Assembly (NCBI RefSeq): GCF_013403875.1 | Contig: NZ_JACBNX010000031.1 | Coordinates: 1-49,919, forward strand | Reading direction: 5' to 3' | Origin: Burkholderia guangdongensis | GTDB lineage: Bacteria > Pseudomonadota > Gammaproteobacteria > Burkholderiales > Burkholderiaceae | DNA length: 49,919 nucleotides | Part shown: positions 17,533-29,402 of the stretch, piece by piece | Numbering within the stretch: the stretch's first letter is position 1 | Layout: each line of letters opens with the position of its first letter | Program-made: the position numbers and the translations under genes | Notes under the pieces: model-generated | Seen by the model: the letters and a program-made list of their open reading frames with translations, nothing else | Told to the model about the DNA's origin: nothing | The model's database searches: none

Positions 17533-18027
17533 ATGAAGAACTATCTCGAAAACGTTCCGAGAATATTCATCATCGCCATCATCTTCACGGGCATCCAATC
17601 AATTGCTCAAAAACATTTCAGCTCAAACATCGACATCCCGATAAAGATCATGCTTGCAATAGCGGCAGTTCTACTGGAGATCGTGTTGTGCCGATATTTC
17701 AAATCAGACTACGGTTGCACCAGCTGGACGTTTTGTCACCGAGACCGGTTGGTGGCGCGCGCCAGCGCCGCTCGCACGAACAAGCTCGAAGATAACACTC
17801 TTCTCGACAAAATAAAAAGATCAGGCTCACTCAAAAATTCAATCTCTTTTATCATGACTTTATTTTTTACCATCATCACCATAATAGGAGTAAGCGTATC
17901 CATCGGAAAAATACTTAACACATCGATTTTCGGAAACACCACAGTCGGATTGATCTCGATAGTGATCGCAATCCCGCTTGCATCGCTATTTTTCAGATAC
18001 TACCAATTCACAGGAAAACGCCCATGA
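17533..18027 (+). CDS. Small four-helix membrane protein, candidate bacteriocin immunity protein
   Basis: I do not recognise the family. The 164-residue product has four hydrophobic segments (about 10-26, 37-55, 103-125, 136-157), a cytoplasmic-looking basic loop between helices 2 and 3 (residues 66-102, rich in Arg/Lys) and a basic C-terminus. Base use is clearly AT-richer than the neighbours (ATA, AAA and TTT codons common), a sign of transfer. The start lacks a good ribosome-binding site (TTTTAACCAAC before the ATG). The stop overlaps the next gene's start (ATGA), so the two are translated together. Small multi-helix membrane proteins next to class II bacteriocin genes are often immunity proteins. 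That role is inferred from context only. Confidence 0.72.
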   Translation: MKNYLENVPRIFIIAIIFTGIQSIAQKHFSSNIDIPIKIMLAIAAVLLEIVLCRYFKSDYGCTSWTFCHRDRLVARASAARTNKLEDNTLLDKIKRSGSLKNSISFIMTLFFTIITIIGVSVSIGKILNTSIFGNTTVGLISIVIAIPLASLFFRYYQFTGKRP

Positions 18028-18389
18028 ATTGCCCTTCGATGATGAACCAGACATCTTGCAACACGGTGGACATCACGATTCCCGCTGGACTGAGCGATCT
18101 CAATTTGCTCTCGGCAGAAGAGTTGGCCGCGGTCTCAGGCGCAGGGTGGTGGAACTGGGGCGGCGCCATGTATCACGGAGCGCGAAACGCGGTCTTCGGA
18201 GGCATTGCCGGCGCGGTTGGAGCATCCCATGCTGGCCTCCCTATCGGGACGGCTGGAATCGCCGCTATGATCACCGGTGGTGTTCAGGGTGCGTTGCAAG
18301 GAGGACTGTCGCACCGATCGACAGCCGGTAAGGCAAATACGGTGTCGGCGCTCCGCTTCCAAAGCTCCGACACCGCCGCGCATCACTGA
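18024..18389 (+). CDS. Candidate class II bacteriocin/microcin precursor with double-glycine leader
   Basis: A 121-residue protein with an apparent leader of 40 residues. LSAEELAAVSGA (29-40) fits the double-glycine leader pattern position by position: Leu at -12, Ser at -11, Glu at -8, Leu at -7, Val at -4, Gly at -2, Ala at -1. Cleavage after Ala40 by a C39-peptidase transporter would release 81 residues beginning GWWNWGG. The mature part is rich in Gly and Ala with GxxxG-like spacing (FGGIAGAVGASHAG, then MITGGVQGALQGG), has no Cys, and ends in a polar tail. AGGA before the ATG gives a reasonable start, and two further Mets (6 and 7) are possible. The stop overlaps the zipA end by seven bases. 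No exporter is encoded nearby. An alternative is a small secreted or membrane-active peptide of another kind. Confidence 0.7.
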   Translation: MNCPSMMNQTSCNTVDITIPAGLSDLNLLSAEELAAVSGAGWWNWGGAMYHGARNAVFGGIAGAVGASHAGLPIGTAGIAAMITGGVQGALQGGLSHRSTAGKANTVSALRFQSSDTAAHH

Positions 18390-19702
18390 CTGAACAACCG
18401 CCGCGTCACCGGCGACCCCGCCGGGATCCCCGCCTCCTCGAGCTTCGCGTACAGCTTCATCAACTGCTGCTCGATCGCGAGCAGCGCCGATTCGGGCAGC
18501 GTGCGGTGCTGATCGTCGACGACACGCGCGCCGATCCGCTCGGACAGCGACTTCGCGTAATCACACATCAGCCGGAACGGCAGGATGTCCTCTTCGGCGA
18601 CCGGCACGTCGAGCACCAGCGTGATCATGTTGCCGCCCTTGTACGTGAGGTCGTCGCGCAGGAAGTTCGTGTCGCCGAACTGCAGCATGAACACCGGGTT
18701 CTGCTTCGCGTCGAGCTTCACGAAGCGCGTGCCGTCGCGCGACAGCAACAGGCCGTCCTGCGACGCGACCGCCTGCACGTAGTTCGCGGACCACGGCGCA
18801 CCGTCGGACATCACGTTGATCGACAGCTGCGCGTCGCATTGCGCGGCGAAGCCGTCGAGCTCGCGCGCCATCGATACCGTCTCCATCATGTCCGGGAATT
18901 CGGGCGCGCCGTCGATCGCGTCGGCGAACTGCTGGACGCCGGTGACGAACTCCGAGAACTCGAGCTCGTTCAGCGCGCCGCTGCGGTTCGCGAGCTGCGC
19001 GGCCGCGCGCAGTTCTTCATATCTCACGCCGTTCTGCAGCAGCTCCCAGTTGCCGCCTTCCGGCTTGCCTTCGATGTGGACCGGCTTGCTGCCCGCGCGG
19101 CGCAGACGCTGCGCGGACGGCAGGATCTTGTCGCCCGCCAGCGGCCCCGCGAGCCGGATCGGCACGATGCAGTCGATGCGGCGGTCGACGATGGTCGGCG
19201 GCGCCGCGGAGATCGTCGTCGCGGCCGGCAGCACCGGCTCGATGGGCTCGCCCGGCGCGGCGGGCTCGGCTTTCGCATCCGCTTCGTCGTCGTCGGGCAA
19301 ACCGATCGGCAGATCGGCCGACGTCGCCTCCGCCTGCATGTCGGCCGGCGTGTCGGCCGGCGCGACCGCGCCGAACGTCGGCTCGACGCGCGTCTCGGCG
19401 GTCGGCGCCGGCCCGCCCGAAGCGACACCCGCCGCGCCCGAAGCCGCACCCGCCGCACCCGCACCCGCCGCGCCCGACGCTTCGGCCGCGGGCACCGCCT
19501 CGCGGCGCGCCGGCTGGCGCACCGGCTCGATGAACGGCAACTCGTCGTCGCGCTCGGGGCGGTTCATCGCATCCGCCGTTTCCTGCGGCATCGGTCGCGG
19601 CATCCTGCGCCGCACCTTCGCCCCCTGCCATGCGTTGTAGACCACGACGCCACCGACCACGACCGCACCGGCGCCGATCAAACCGAGTGTCAACTCGTCC
19701 AT
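18383..19702 (-). CDS. zipA: Cell division protein ZipA
   Basis: ZipA anchors FtsZ to the inner membrane and stabilises the division ring. The 439 residues comprise an N-terminal membrane helix (about 4-24), a short basic cytoplasmic stretch (KVRRRMPRPMPQ), a long Ala/Gly/Pro-rich linker with repeated AAGAA/SGAAG motifs to about residue 170, and the C-terminal FtsZ-binding domain (starting near DRRIDCIVPIRL). It lies 85 bases downstream of smc. The last codons overlap the stop of the convergent bacteriocin-like gene, so the island reaches right up to zipA. Confidence 0.9.
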   Translation of the reverse strand: MDELTLGLIGAGAVVVGGVVVYNAWQGAKVRRRMPRPMPQETADAMNRPERDDELPFIEPVRQPARREAVPAAEASGAAGAGAAGAASGAAGVASGGPAPTAETRVEPTFGAVAPADTPADMQAEATSADLPIGLPDDDEADAKAEPAAPGEPIEPVLPAATTISAAPPTIVDRRIDCIVPIRLAGPLAGDKILPSAQRLRRAGSKPVHIEGKPEGGNWELLQNGVRYEELRAAAQLANRSGALNELEFSEFVTGVQQFADAIDGAPEFPDMMETVSMARELDGFAAQCDAQLSINVMSDGAPWSANYVQAVASQDGLLLSRDGTRFVKLDAKQNPVFMLQFGDTNFLRDDLTYKGGNMITLVLDVPVAEEDILPFRLMCDYAKSLSERIGARVVDDQHRTLPESALLAIEQQLMKLYAKLEEAGIPAGSPVTRRLFSQ

Positions 19703-19787
19703 GCACGCTCCATCAGGAATTCTTATTCATCGGGCTCGCGGGCGGGGTCGCAATGGACGCCGCGCGCCCGCGGCCATTCGTCAAACG

Positions 19788-23300
<3,513 letters not shown>

Positions 23301-23391
23301 GGCGGTATCGGATGTGAAGGTTGCGTGAAACGGACGGCGCCGCGCCGCGCGGGGCCCTCGGGCCCGTGTGCGCGGCGCGCCCCGGAATTCG

Positions 23392-23426
23392 AAAAACGGG
23401 GCCGTGCTGTCAAGCGTGCGGCCCCG
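23392..23426 (-). terminator. Intrinsic terminator of the EamA permease gene
   Basis: On the minus strand an eight-base perfect stem CGGGGCCG/CGGCCCCG (23397-23404 and 23419-23426, 14-base loop) is followed directly by TTTTT. It lies 14 bases after the permease stop and before smc, isolating smc from upstream transcription. The loop contains TTGACA, but no acceptable -10 follows it. Confidence 0.75.
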
Positions 23427-23439
23427 CGAATGGGATCAA

Positions 23440-24402
23440 TCATACCATCGCGCGTTGACGGTCCCGGTCGGTGTCCGGCCCGGGAAGCCCGTCGCCCGGC
23501 AGATCCGGCGACGGGCTCGGCCGGTGCACGCGGCTCGACAGCAGCGTCGCGAGCACGATGCACGCGCCGCCCGCCCACTCGCGCGCGCTCGGCAGCTCAT
23601 GCGCGAACAGCCACGCGGACAGCGCGGTGATCACGATCTCGAACAGCATGATGACCGACGCGCGGTTCGCCGGCACGCGCGTGAGCCCGTACTGGACGAG
23701 CAGGTTGTTCGACGCGACCGTCACGCCGATCCCGACGATCAGCAGCGCCGCGACCGTCAGATCGTGCCCCGCCGGCGCGGCCGGCAGCCCCTCGAACAGC
23801 GCGGCGATCGCGCCGAACAGCGCGGAGCCGCCGAACAGCGTCGCGGTGCGCATCTCCGCGCGCATCTGCGGCAGCTCCCGGCTCGCCTTCACGACGAGCA
23901 CGTTGCTCATCGCGAACGCGAGGCCTGCCGCGAGGCCCGCCCATTCGGCCGGATTCGCGGGCAGCGGCACGCCGAGCCGCGGCGACCACAGCATCAGCAT
24001 CGCGCCGCCGATCGACAGCGCGGCGAGCGCGGCGCCCGCCCACGTGAGCCGCTCGCGCAGCAGGAAGTGCGCGTAGATCGCGGTCCACGCCGGGGTCAGA
24101 TAGAACAGCAGCATCACGCGCAATACCTCGCCGTGGATCGTGCCCCAGACGAAGCCGAGGTTCGTGACCCCCGCCGTCACCGCGATCCCGGGCAGCACCC
24201 AGTGCCAGCGCAGCGTCGCGATCGCGCTGCGCCGCGCGATCAGCACGAATGCGAACGCGACGGCGCTCGTCAGCGCGCTCGCCTCGGTGCCCGTGATGCC
24301 GAGCGACGACAGTATCCGCAGCGGATACCAGATCAGGCCCCAGACCGACGCGCCGAACAGGATCGCGAGCGTCGGCAGGCTGCCGCGTGCACCATGACTC
24401 AT
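23440..24402 (-). CDS. EamA/DMT-family permease
   Basis: A ten-helix drug/metabolite transporter-type inner-membrane protein; the substrate cannot be read from sequence. The start at 24402 (MSHGARGSLPTLAILFGASVWG) gives 320 residues and has GGGAAAG upstream. The frame stays open further upstream, but the extension is hydrophilic and lies in the divergent dapC promoter region. The two EamA halves each begin with a FGASVWG/W-type helix and a conserved glycine-rich end. It ends in a Pro/Ser-rich hydrophilic tail. The gene is divergent from dapC and ends at its own terminator. Confidence 0.88.
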   Translation of the reverse strand: MSHGARGSLPTLAILFGASVWGLIWYPLRILSSLGITGTEASALTSAVAFAFVLIARRSAIATLRWHWVLPGIAVTAGVTNLGFVWGTIHGEVLRVMLLFYLTPAWTAIYAHFLLRERLTWAGAALAALSIGGAMLMLWSPRLGVPLPANPAEWAGLAAGLAFAMSNVLVVKASRELPQMRAEMRTATLFGGSALFGAIAALFEGLPAAPAGHDLTVAALLIVGIGVTVASNNLLVQYGLTRVPANRASVIMLFEIVITALSAWLFAHELPSAREWAGGACIVLATLLSSRVHRPSPSPDLPGDGLPGPDTDRDRQRAMV

Positions 24403-24491
24403 TTTTCTTTCCCAGCCCTCTCGTTGTTTCTTCGTCGTCCGGCGGCCGCCGTGGACACTGCGGCGGCCGCCGTGACCGCATTCCGTCACGC

Positions 24492-24497
24492 TATAAT
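24492..24497 (+). promoter_or_regulatory. -10 box of the dap operon
   Basis: This is a perfect TATAAT in the divergent gap between the permease gene and dapC. No clear -35 sits 16-18 bases upstream, so activation or a weak -35 is implied. Transcription would start near 24504, about 105 bases before the preferred dapC start. Confidence 0.45.
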
Positions 24498-24608
24498 CGT
24501 CGGTCGCGGCCGGCTCCGTTCCCGGTGCCGGCCGCGCCGCCACGCGGCGCCTCGCCGCTCCTTTCGCTTCAACCGGCCGCGATGGCCGTTTCGCCGCTGA
24601 ATTCGCCC

Positions 24609-25826
24609 GTGAACCCTCGACTCGACACGCTCCAGCCCTATCCTTTCGAAAAGCTGCGCGCCCTGTTCAAGGACGTGAGCCCGCCCGCCGGCCTCAAACC
24701 GATCAGCTTCGGTATCGGTGAGCCCAAGCACGCGACGCCCGCGCTGATCCGCGAAGCCGTCGTCGCCGCGCTCGACGGCCTCGCCTCCTATCCGGCGACG
24801 GCCGGCTCGGACGCGCTGCGCACGTCGATCGCGCACTGGCTCGAGCGCCGCTACGGGCTGCCGGCGATCGATGCGGCCACGCAGGTGCTGCCGGTGTCCG
24901 GCTCGCGCGAGGCGCTGTTCGCGCTCGCGCAGACTGTGATCGACCCGACGCCGCGCGCGGACGGCAAAAAGGCGATCGTACTCTGTCCGAATCCTTTCTA
25001 TCAAATCTACGAGGGCGCGGCGCTGCTCGGCGGCGCCGAGCCGTACTTCGCGAATAGCGATCCGGCCCGCAACTTCGCGTGCGACTACGCGGCCGTGCCC
25101 GACGAAGTCTGGGCGCGCACGCAGCTGCTGTACGTGTGCTCGCCGGGCAACCCGACGGGCGCGGTGCTGACGCTCGACGACTGGCGCGAGCTGTTCGCGC
25201 TGTCGGACCGGCACGGCTTCGTGATCGCGTCCGACGAATGCTATTCGGAAATCTATTTCGACGAAGCGAACCCGCCGCTCGGTGCGCTGGAAGCCGCGCA
25301 CAAGCTCGGCCGCGGCTTCGAGCGGCTCGTGATGCTGTCGAGCCTGTCGAAGCGCTCGAACGTGCCGGGGATGCGCTCGGGCTTCGTCGCCGGCGACGCG
25401 GCGCTGCTCAAGCGATTCCTGCTGTACCGCACGTATCACGGCGCGGCGCTGTCGCCGGTCTGGCAGCAGGCGAGCATCGCCGCGTGGGGCGACGAGGCGC
25501 ACGTGCGCGAGAACCGCGCACTCTACGCGCAGAAATTCAACACGGTGACGCCGATGCTCGCCGGCGTCGTCGACGTGAAGCTGCCCGACGCCGCGTTCTA
25601 CCTGTGGGCGAACGTCGCGCGCACCGGCCTCACGGATACCGAGTTCGCCCGGCGCCTGTACGCCGACTATAATGTGACGGTTCTGCCCGGCTCGTACCTC
25701 GCGCGCGACGCGCACGGCACGAATCCGGGCCGCGATTTCGTCCGGATCGCGCTCGTCGCCGGCACCGCCGAGTGCGTCGAAGGCGCGCAGCGGATCGTCG
25801 ATTTCTGCCGGGGCCTTGCCCGCTGA
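24609..25826 (+). CDS. dapC: N-succinyl-L,L-diaminopimelate aminotransferase
   Basis: DapC transfers an amino group from glutamate to N-succinyl-2-amino-6-ketopimelate in lysine and peptidoglycan precursor synthesis. It is a PLP enzyme of the class I/II aminotransferase fold. I use the GTG at 24609 (VNPRLDTLQPYPFEKLRALF), the conserved N-terminus, giving 405 residues. The ATG at 24582 would add nine residues and cannot be excluded. The PLP lysine lies in SSLSKRSNVPGMRSGF, with YVCSPGNPTGAVL and SDECYSEIY upstream. dapD follows 39 bases later. Grouping with dapD and dapE supports the DapC assignment. Confidence 0.93.
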   Translation: MNPRLDTLQPYPFEKLRALFKDVSPPAGLKPISFGIGEPKHATPALIREAVVAALDGLASYPATAGSDALRTSIAHWLERRYGLPAIDAATQVLPVSGSREALFALAQTVIDPTPRADGKKAIVLCPNPFYQIYEGAALLGGAEPYFANSDPARNFACDYAAVPDEVWARTQLLYVCSPGNPTGAVLTLDDWRELFALSDRHGFVIASDECYSEIYFDEANPPLGALEAAHKLGRGFERLVMLSSLSKRSNVPGMRSGFVAGDAALLKRFLLYRTYHGAALSPVWQQASIAAWGDEAHVRENRALYAQKFNTVTPMLAGVVDVKLPDAAFYLWANVARTGLTDTEFARRLYADYNVTVLPGSYLARDAHGTNPGRDFVRIALVAGTAECVEGAQRIVDFCRGLAR

Positions 25827-25865
25827 CCGACCACCCGATCAACTCCACTTCCTGCGAAAACGAAC

Positions 25866-26692
<827 letters not shown>

Positions 26693-26693
<1 letters not shown>

Positions 26694-27061
26694 TGGCGAA
26701 GGCCCGCGCCGTCGTCGTGTACGGAATCCCGAACTGCGACACCGTGAAGAAGGCCCGCGTGTGGCTCGACGAGCACGGTGTCGAGTTCGAGTTTCACGAT
26801 TTCAAGAAGGCCGGCGTCAGCGCGCCGCTGATCGAGGACTGGCTGAAGGACGTCACGCTCGACGCGCTGCTGAACCGGCGCGGCACGACCTGGCGCGGTC
26901 TCCCCGACGACATGAAGGCGGCCGCCGAAACGCAGGCCGGCGCGATCGCGCTGATGTCGCACAAGCCGTCGGTCATCAAGCGTCCCGTGCTGGTCGTCAA
27001 CGGCCGTGTGAAGTCGCTCGGCTTCGCCGCCGATCAGTATGCGGCGCTGTTCGCCGCTTGA
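26693..27061 (+). CDS. ArsC/Spx-family thioredoxin-fold protein (YffB-like)
   Basis: A 122-residue protein with GIPNCDTVKKARVWL near the N-terminus: one Cys in the CxxxKK arrangement of the ArsC/Spx/YffB family rather than a CxxC pair. The C-terminal KRPVLVVNGRVKSLGF matches the family's conserved Arg-Pro motif. In E. coli the homologous yffB also precedes dapE, which supports the identification. A role in glutathione-dependent thiol chemistry has been suggested for YffB. The reason for its place in the dap operon is not known. Confident family, uncertain function. Confidence 0.88.
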
Positions 27062-27177
27062 TTGCCGCCTGATCGCTATCTGATAAACATCGCCCGGATG
27101 CGCCGCGAGGCGCCCGAAGAACGCATCGCTGCCGGCCATCGCGCCGGCATTTTTCATCGAAAGTGGTTCGCACCGCC

Positions 27178-28317
27178 ATGTCCGTCACCCTAGCCCTTAC
27201 CGAACAGCTGATCGCGCGCGCGTCCGTGACGCCCGACGACCAGCACTGCCAGCAGATCATCGTCGAGCGCCTCGCGGCGCTCGGCTTCGAATGCGAGACG
27301 ATCGCGTCGCACGGCGTGACGAACCTGTGGGCCGTCAAGCGCGGCGCCGACGGCCGCGACGGCAAGCTGCTCGCGTTCGCGGGCCACACCGACGTCGTGC
27401 CGACCGGCCCGCTCGAGCAGTGGTCATCGCCGCCGTTCATCCCCGCGCATCGCGACGGCAAGCTGTACGGCCGCGGCGCGGCCGACATGAAGACGTCGCT
27501 CGCGGGCTTCGTCGTCGCGGCCGAGGAATTCGTCGCCACGTATCCGGGCCATCGCGGCTCGATCGCGTTCCTGCTGACGAGCGACGAGGAAGGCCCCGCG
27601 ACCGACGGCACCGTGAAGGTCGTCGATCTGCTCGACGCGCGCGGCGAGCGGCTCGACTACTGCATCGTCGGCGAGCCGACGTCGAGCACGGCGCTCGGCG
27701 ACATGGTGAAGAACGGGCGCCGCGGCTCGATGTCCGGCGAGCTGATCGTCAAGGGTGTGCAGGGGCACATCGCGTATCCGCATCTCGCGAAGAACCCGAT
27801 CCACCTGCTCGCGCCCGTGCTCGCGGAGCTCGTCGCCGAGCGCTGGGACGACGGCAACGAATACTTCCCGCCGACCACGTGGCAGGTATCGAACCTGCAC
27901 GCGGGCACCGGCGCGACGAACGTGATCCCGGGCCACGTGGAGCTGCTGTTCAACTTCCGCTTCTCGACCGCGAGCACGGTCGAAGGGCTGCAGGCGCGCG
28001 TGCACGCGATTCTCGACCGGCACGGACTCGACTACGATCTGAACTGGACCGTCAGCGGCCTGCCGTTCCTGACGCCCCGCGGCGAGCTGTCGAACGCGCT
28101 CGAGGCCGCGATCCACGCGGAGACCGGACTCACGACCGAGCTGTCGACGACCGGCGGCACGTCGGACGGCCGCTTCATCGCCCGGATCTGCCCGCAGGTG
28201 ATCGAGTTCGGCCCGCCGAACGGCAGCATCCACAAGATCGACGAGCACATCGACGTGCGTTTCATCGATCCGCTGAAGAACGTGTACCGCCGCGTCCTCG
28301 AACAACTGATCGCCTGA
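27178..28317 (+). CDS. dapE: Succinyl-diaminopimelate desuccinylase
   Basis: DapE is a di-zinc M20-family hydrolase that releases succinate to give L,L-diaminopimelate. The start at 27178 (MSVTLALTEQLIARASVTPDD) gives 379 residues, the usual length. A GTG 15 bases upstream is less likely. Motifs: FAGHTDVVPTG (first zinc His), GRGAADMK (bridging Asp), TSDEEGPA (catalytic Glu), and the C-terminal GPPNGSIHKIDE (last His). A 116-base gap separates it from the YffB-like gene. prmB begins 12 bases after its stop. Confidence 0.96.
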   Translation: MSVTLALTEQLIARASVTPDDQHCQQIIVERLAALGFECETIASHGVTNLWAVKRGADGRDGKLLAFAGHTDVVPTGPLEQWSSPPFIPAHRDGKLYGRGAADMKTSLAGFVVAAEEFVATYPGHRGSIAFLLTSDEEGPATDGTVKVVDLLDARGERLDYCIVGEPTSSTALGDMVKNGRRGSMSGELIVKGVQGHIAYPHLAKNPIHLLAPVLAELVAERWDDGNEYFPPTTWQVSNLHAGTGATNVIPGHVELLFNFRFSTASTVEGLQARVHAILDRHGLDYDLNWTVSGLPFLTPRGELSNALEAAIHAETGLTTELSTTGGTSDGRFIARICPQVIEFGPPNGSIHKIDEHIDVRFIDPLKNVYRRVLEQLIA

Positions 28318-28329
28318 CGGAGCCCAAGC

Positions 28330-29244
28330 ATGACGACTACGCCTTTCTCGACCGTGCGCGACCTGCTGCGCTACGCGGTCACGCGCTTCACGAAAGCACA
28401 GCTTGCGTTCGGCCACGGGTCGGACAACGCATACGACGAAGCGGCCTACCTGGTGCTGCGCACGCTCGACTTGCCGCTCGACACGCTCGAACCGTTCCTC
28501 GACGCGCGTCTGTTGCCCGACGAGATCGACGCGGTGCTCAAGGTGATCGAGCGGCGCGCGACCGAGCGCGTGCCGGCCGCGTACCTGACGCACGAGGCGT
28601 GGATGCACGGCCATCGCTTCTATGTCGACGAGCGCGTGATCGTGCCGCGCTCGTTCATCGGCGAACTGCTCGACGACGGGCTGCAGCCGTACGTCGCCGA
28701 TCCCGAGCAGGTCGGCGCGGTGCTCGAGCTGTGCACCGGCTCCGGGTGCCTCGCGATCCTCGCGGCGAGCGCGTTTCCGAACGCGGAGATCGACGCGGTC
28801 GATCTGTCCGAGAAGGCGCTCGAAGTCGCCGCGATCAACGTGCGCGACTACGGGCTCGAGGACCGCGTCACGCTCCACCACGGCGACCTGTACGCGCCGC
28901 TGCCGATGTTCCGCTCGACCGATCCGGGCGCGCGCTACGACGTGATCCTGACGAATCCGCCATACGTGAACAGCGCGTCGATGGCCGCGCTGCCGCCCGA
29001 ATACCGCCACGAGCCGGAGATGGCGCTCGCGGGCGGCGCGGACGGGATGGACATCGTCCGCCGGATCATTAGCGAAGCGCGCAACTGGCTGCACGACGAC
29101 GGCGCGCTCGTCGTCGAGATCGGCAACGAGCGCGCGAACGTCGAGGCCGCGTTCGGCGGCCTCGAGATGACGTGGCTGCCGACCAGCGCGGGCGAGGACA
29201 GCGTGTTCCTGATCCAGGCCTGGGATCTGCCGGCGAAAGTCTGA
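28330..29244 (+). CDS. prmB: Ribosomal protein L3 glutamine methyltransferase PrmB
   Basis: PrmB methylates a glutamine side chain of ribosomal protein L3 with S-adenosylmethionine during 50S assembly. The product has 304 residues: N-terminal helical domain, SAM-binding loop LELCTGSGCLAILAA, and the Gln-recognition motif NPPYV (Asn209-Tyr212). The closest relative, PrmC, targets release factors. The N-terminal form and length, plus HEAWMHGHRFYVDERVIVPRSFIGELL, fit PrmB better. It is the last gene of the dap unit. Confidence 0.92.
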   Translation: MTTTPFSTVRDLLRYAVTRFTKAQLAFGHGSDNAYDEAAYLVLRTLDLPLDTLEPFLDARLLPDEIDAVLKVIERRATERVPAAYLTHEAWMHGHRFYVDERVIVPRSFIGELLDDGLQPYVADPEQVGAVLELCTGSGCLAILAASAFPNAEIDAVDLSEKALEVAAINVRDYGLEDRVTLHHGDLYAPLPMFRSTDPGARYDVILTNPPYVNSASMAALPPEYRHEPEMALAGGADGMDIVRRIISEARNWLHDDGALVVEIGNERANVEAAFGGLEMTWLPTSAGEDSVFLIQAWDLPAKV

Positions 29245-29402
29245 GCAGGCCGGGGCCAGGGCCGGGCCGGCCGAATCCGCGGCTGGCCGAACTCGCGCGC
29301 CGCGCCGGCCGTGCGGCACGACAATCCGCTTCGCCGCACGCTTCGGTAAGATGCGTGTAAGCGGCCGCCCGGCCGCGCGATTCGGGAGGCCGCTACGCAC
29401 TT

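Noticed and set aside
23397..23426. TTGACA as an smc promoter -35
   Set aside because: The bases are the loop of a terminator hairpin and no -10 follows at 16-18 bases (GAATTC is poor).
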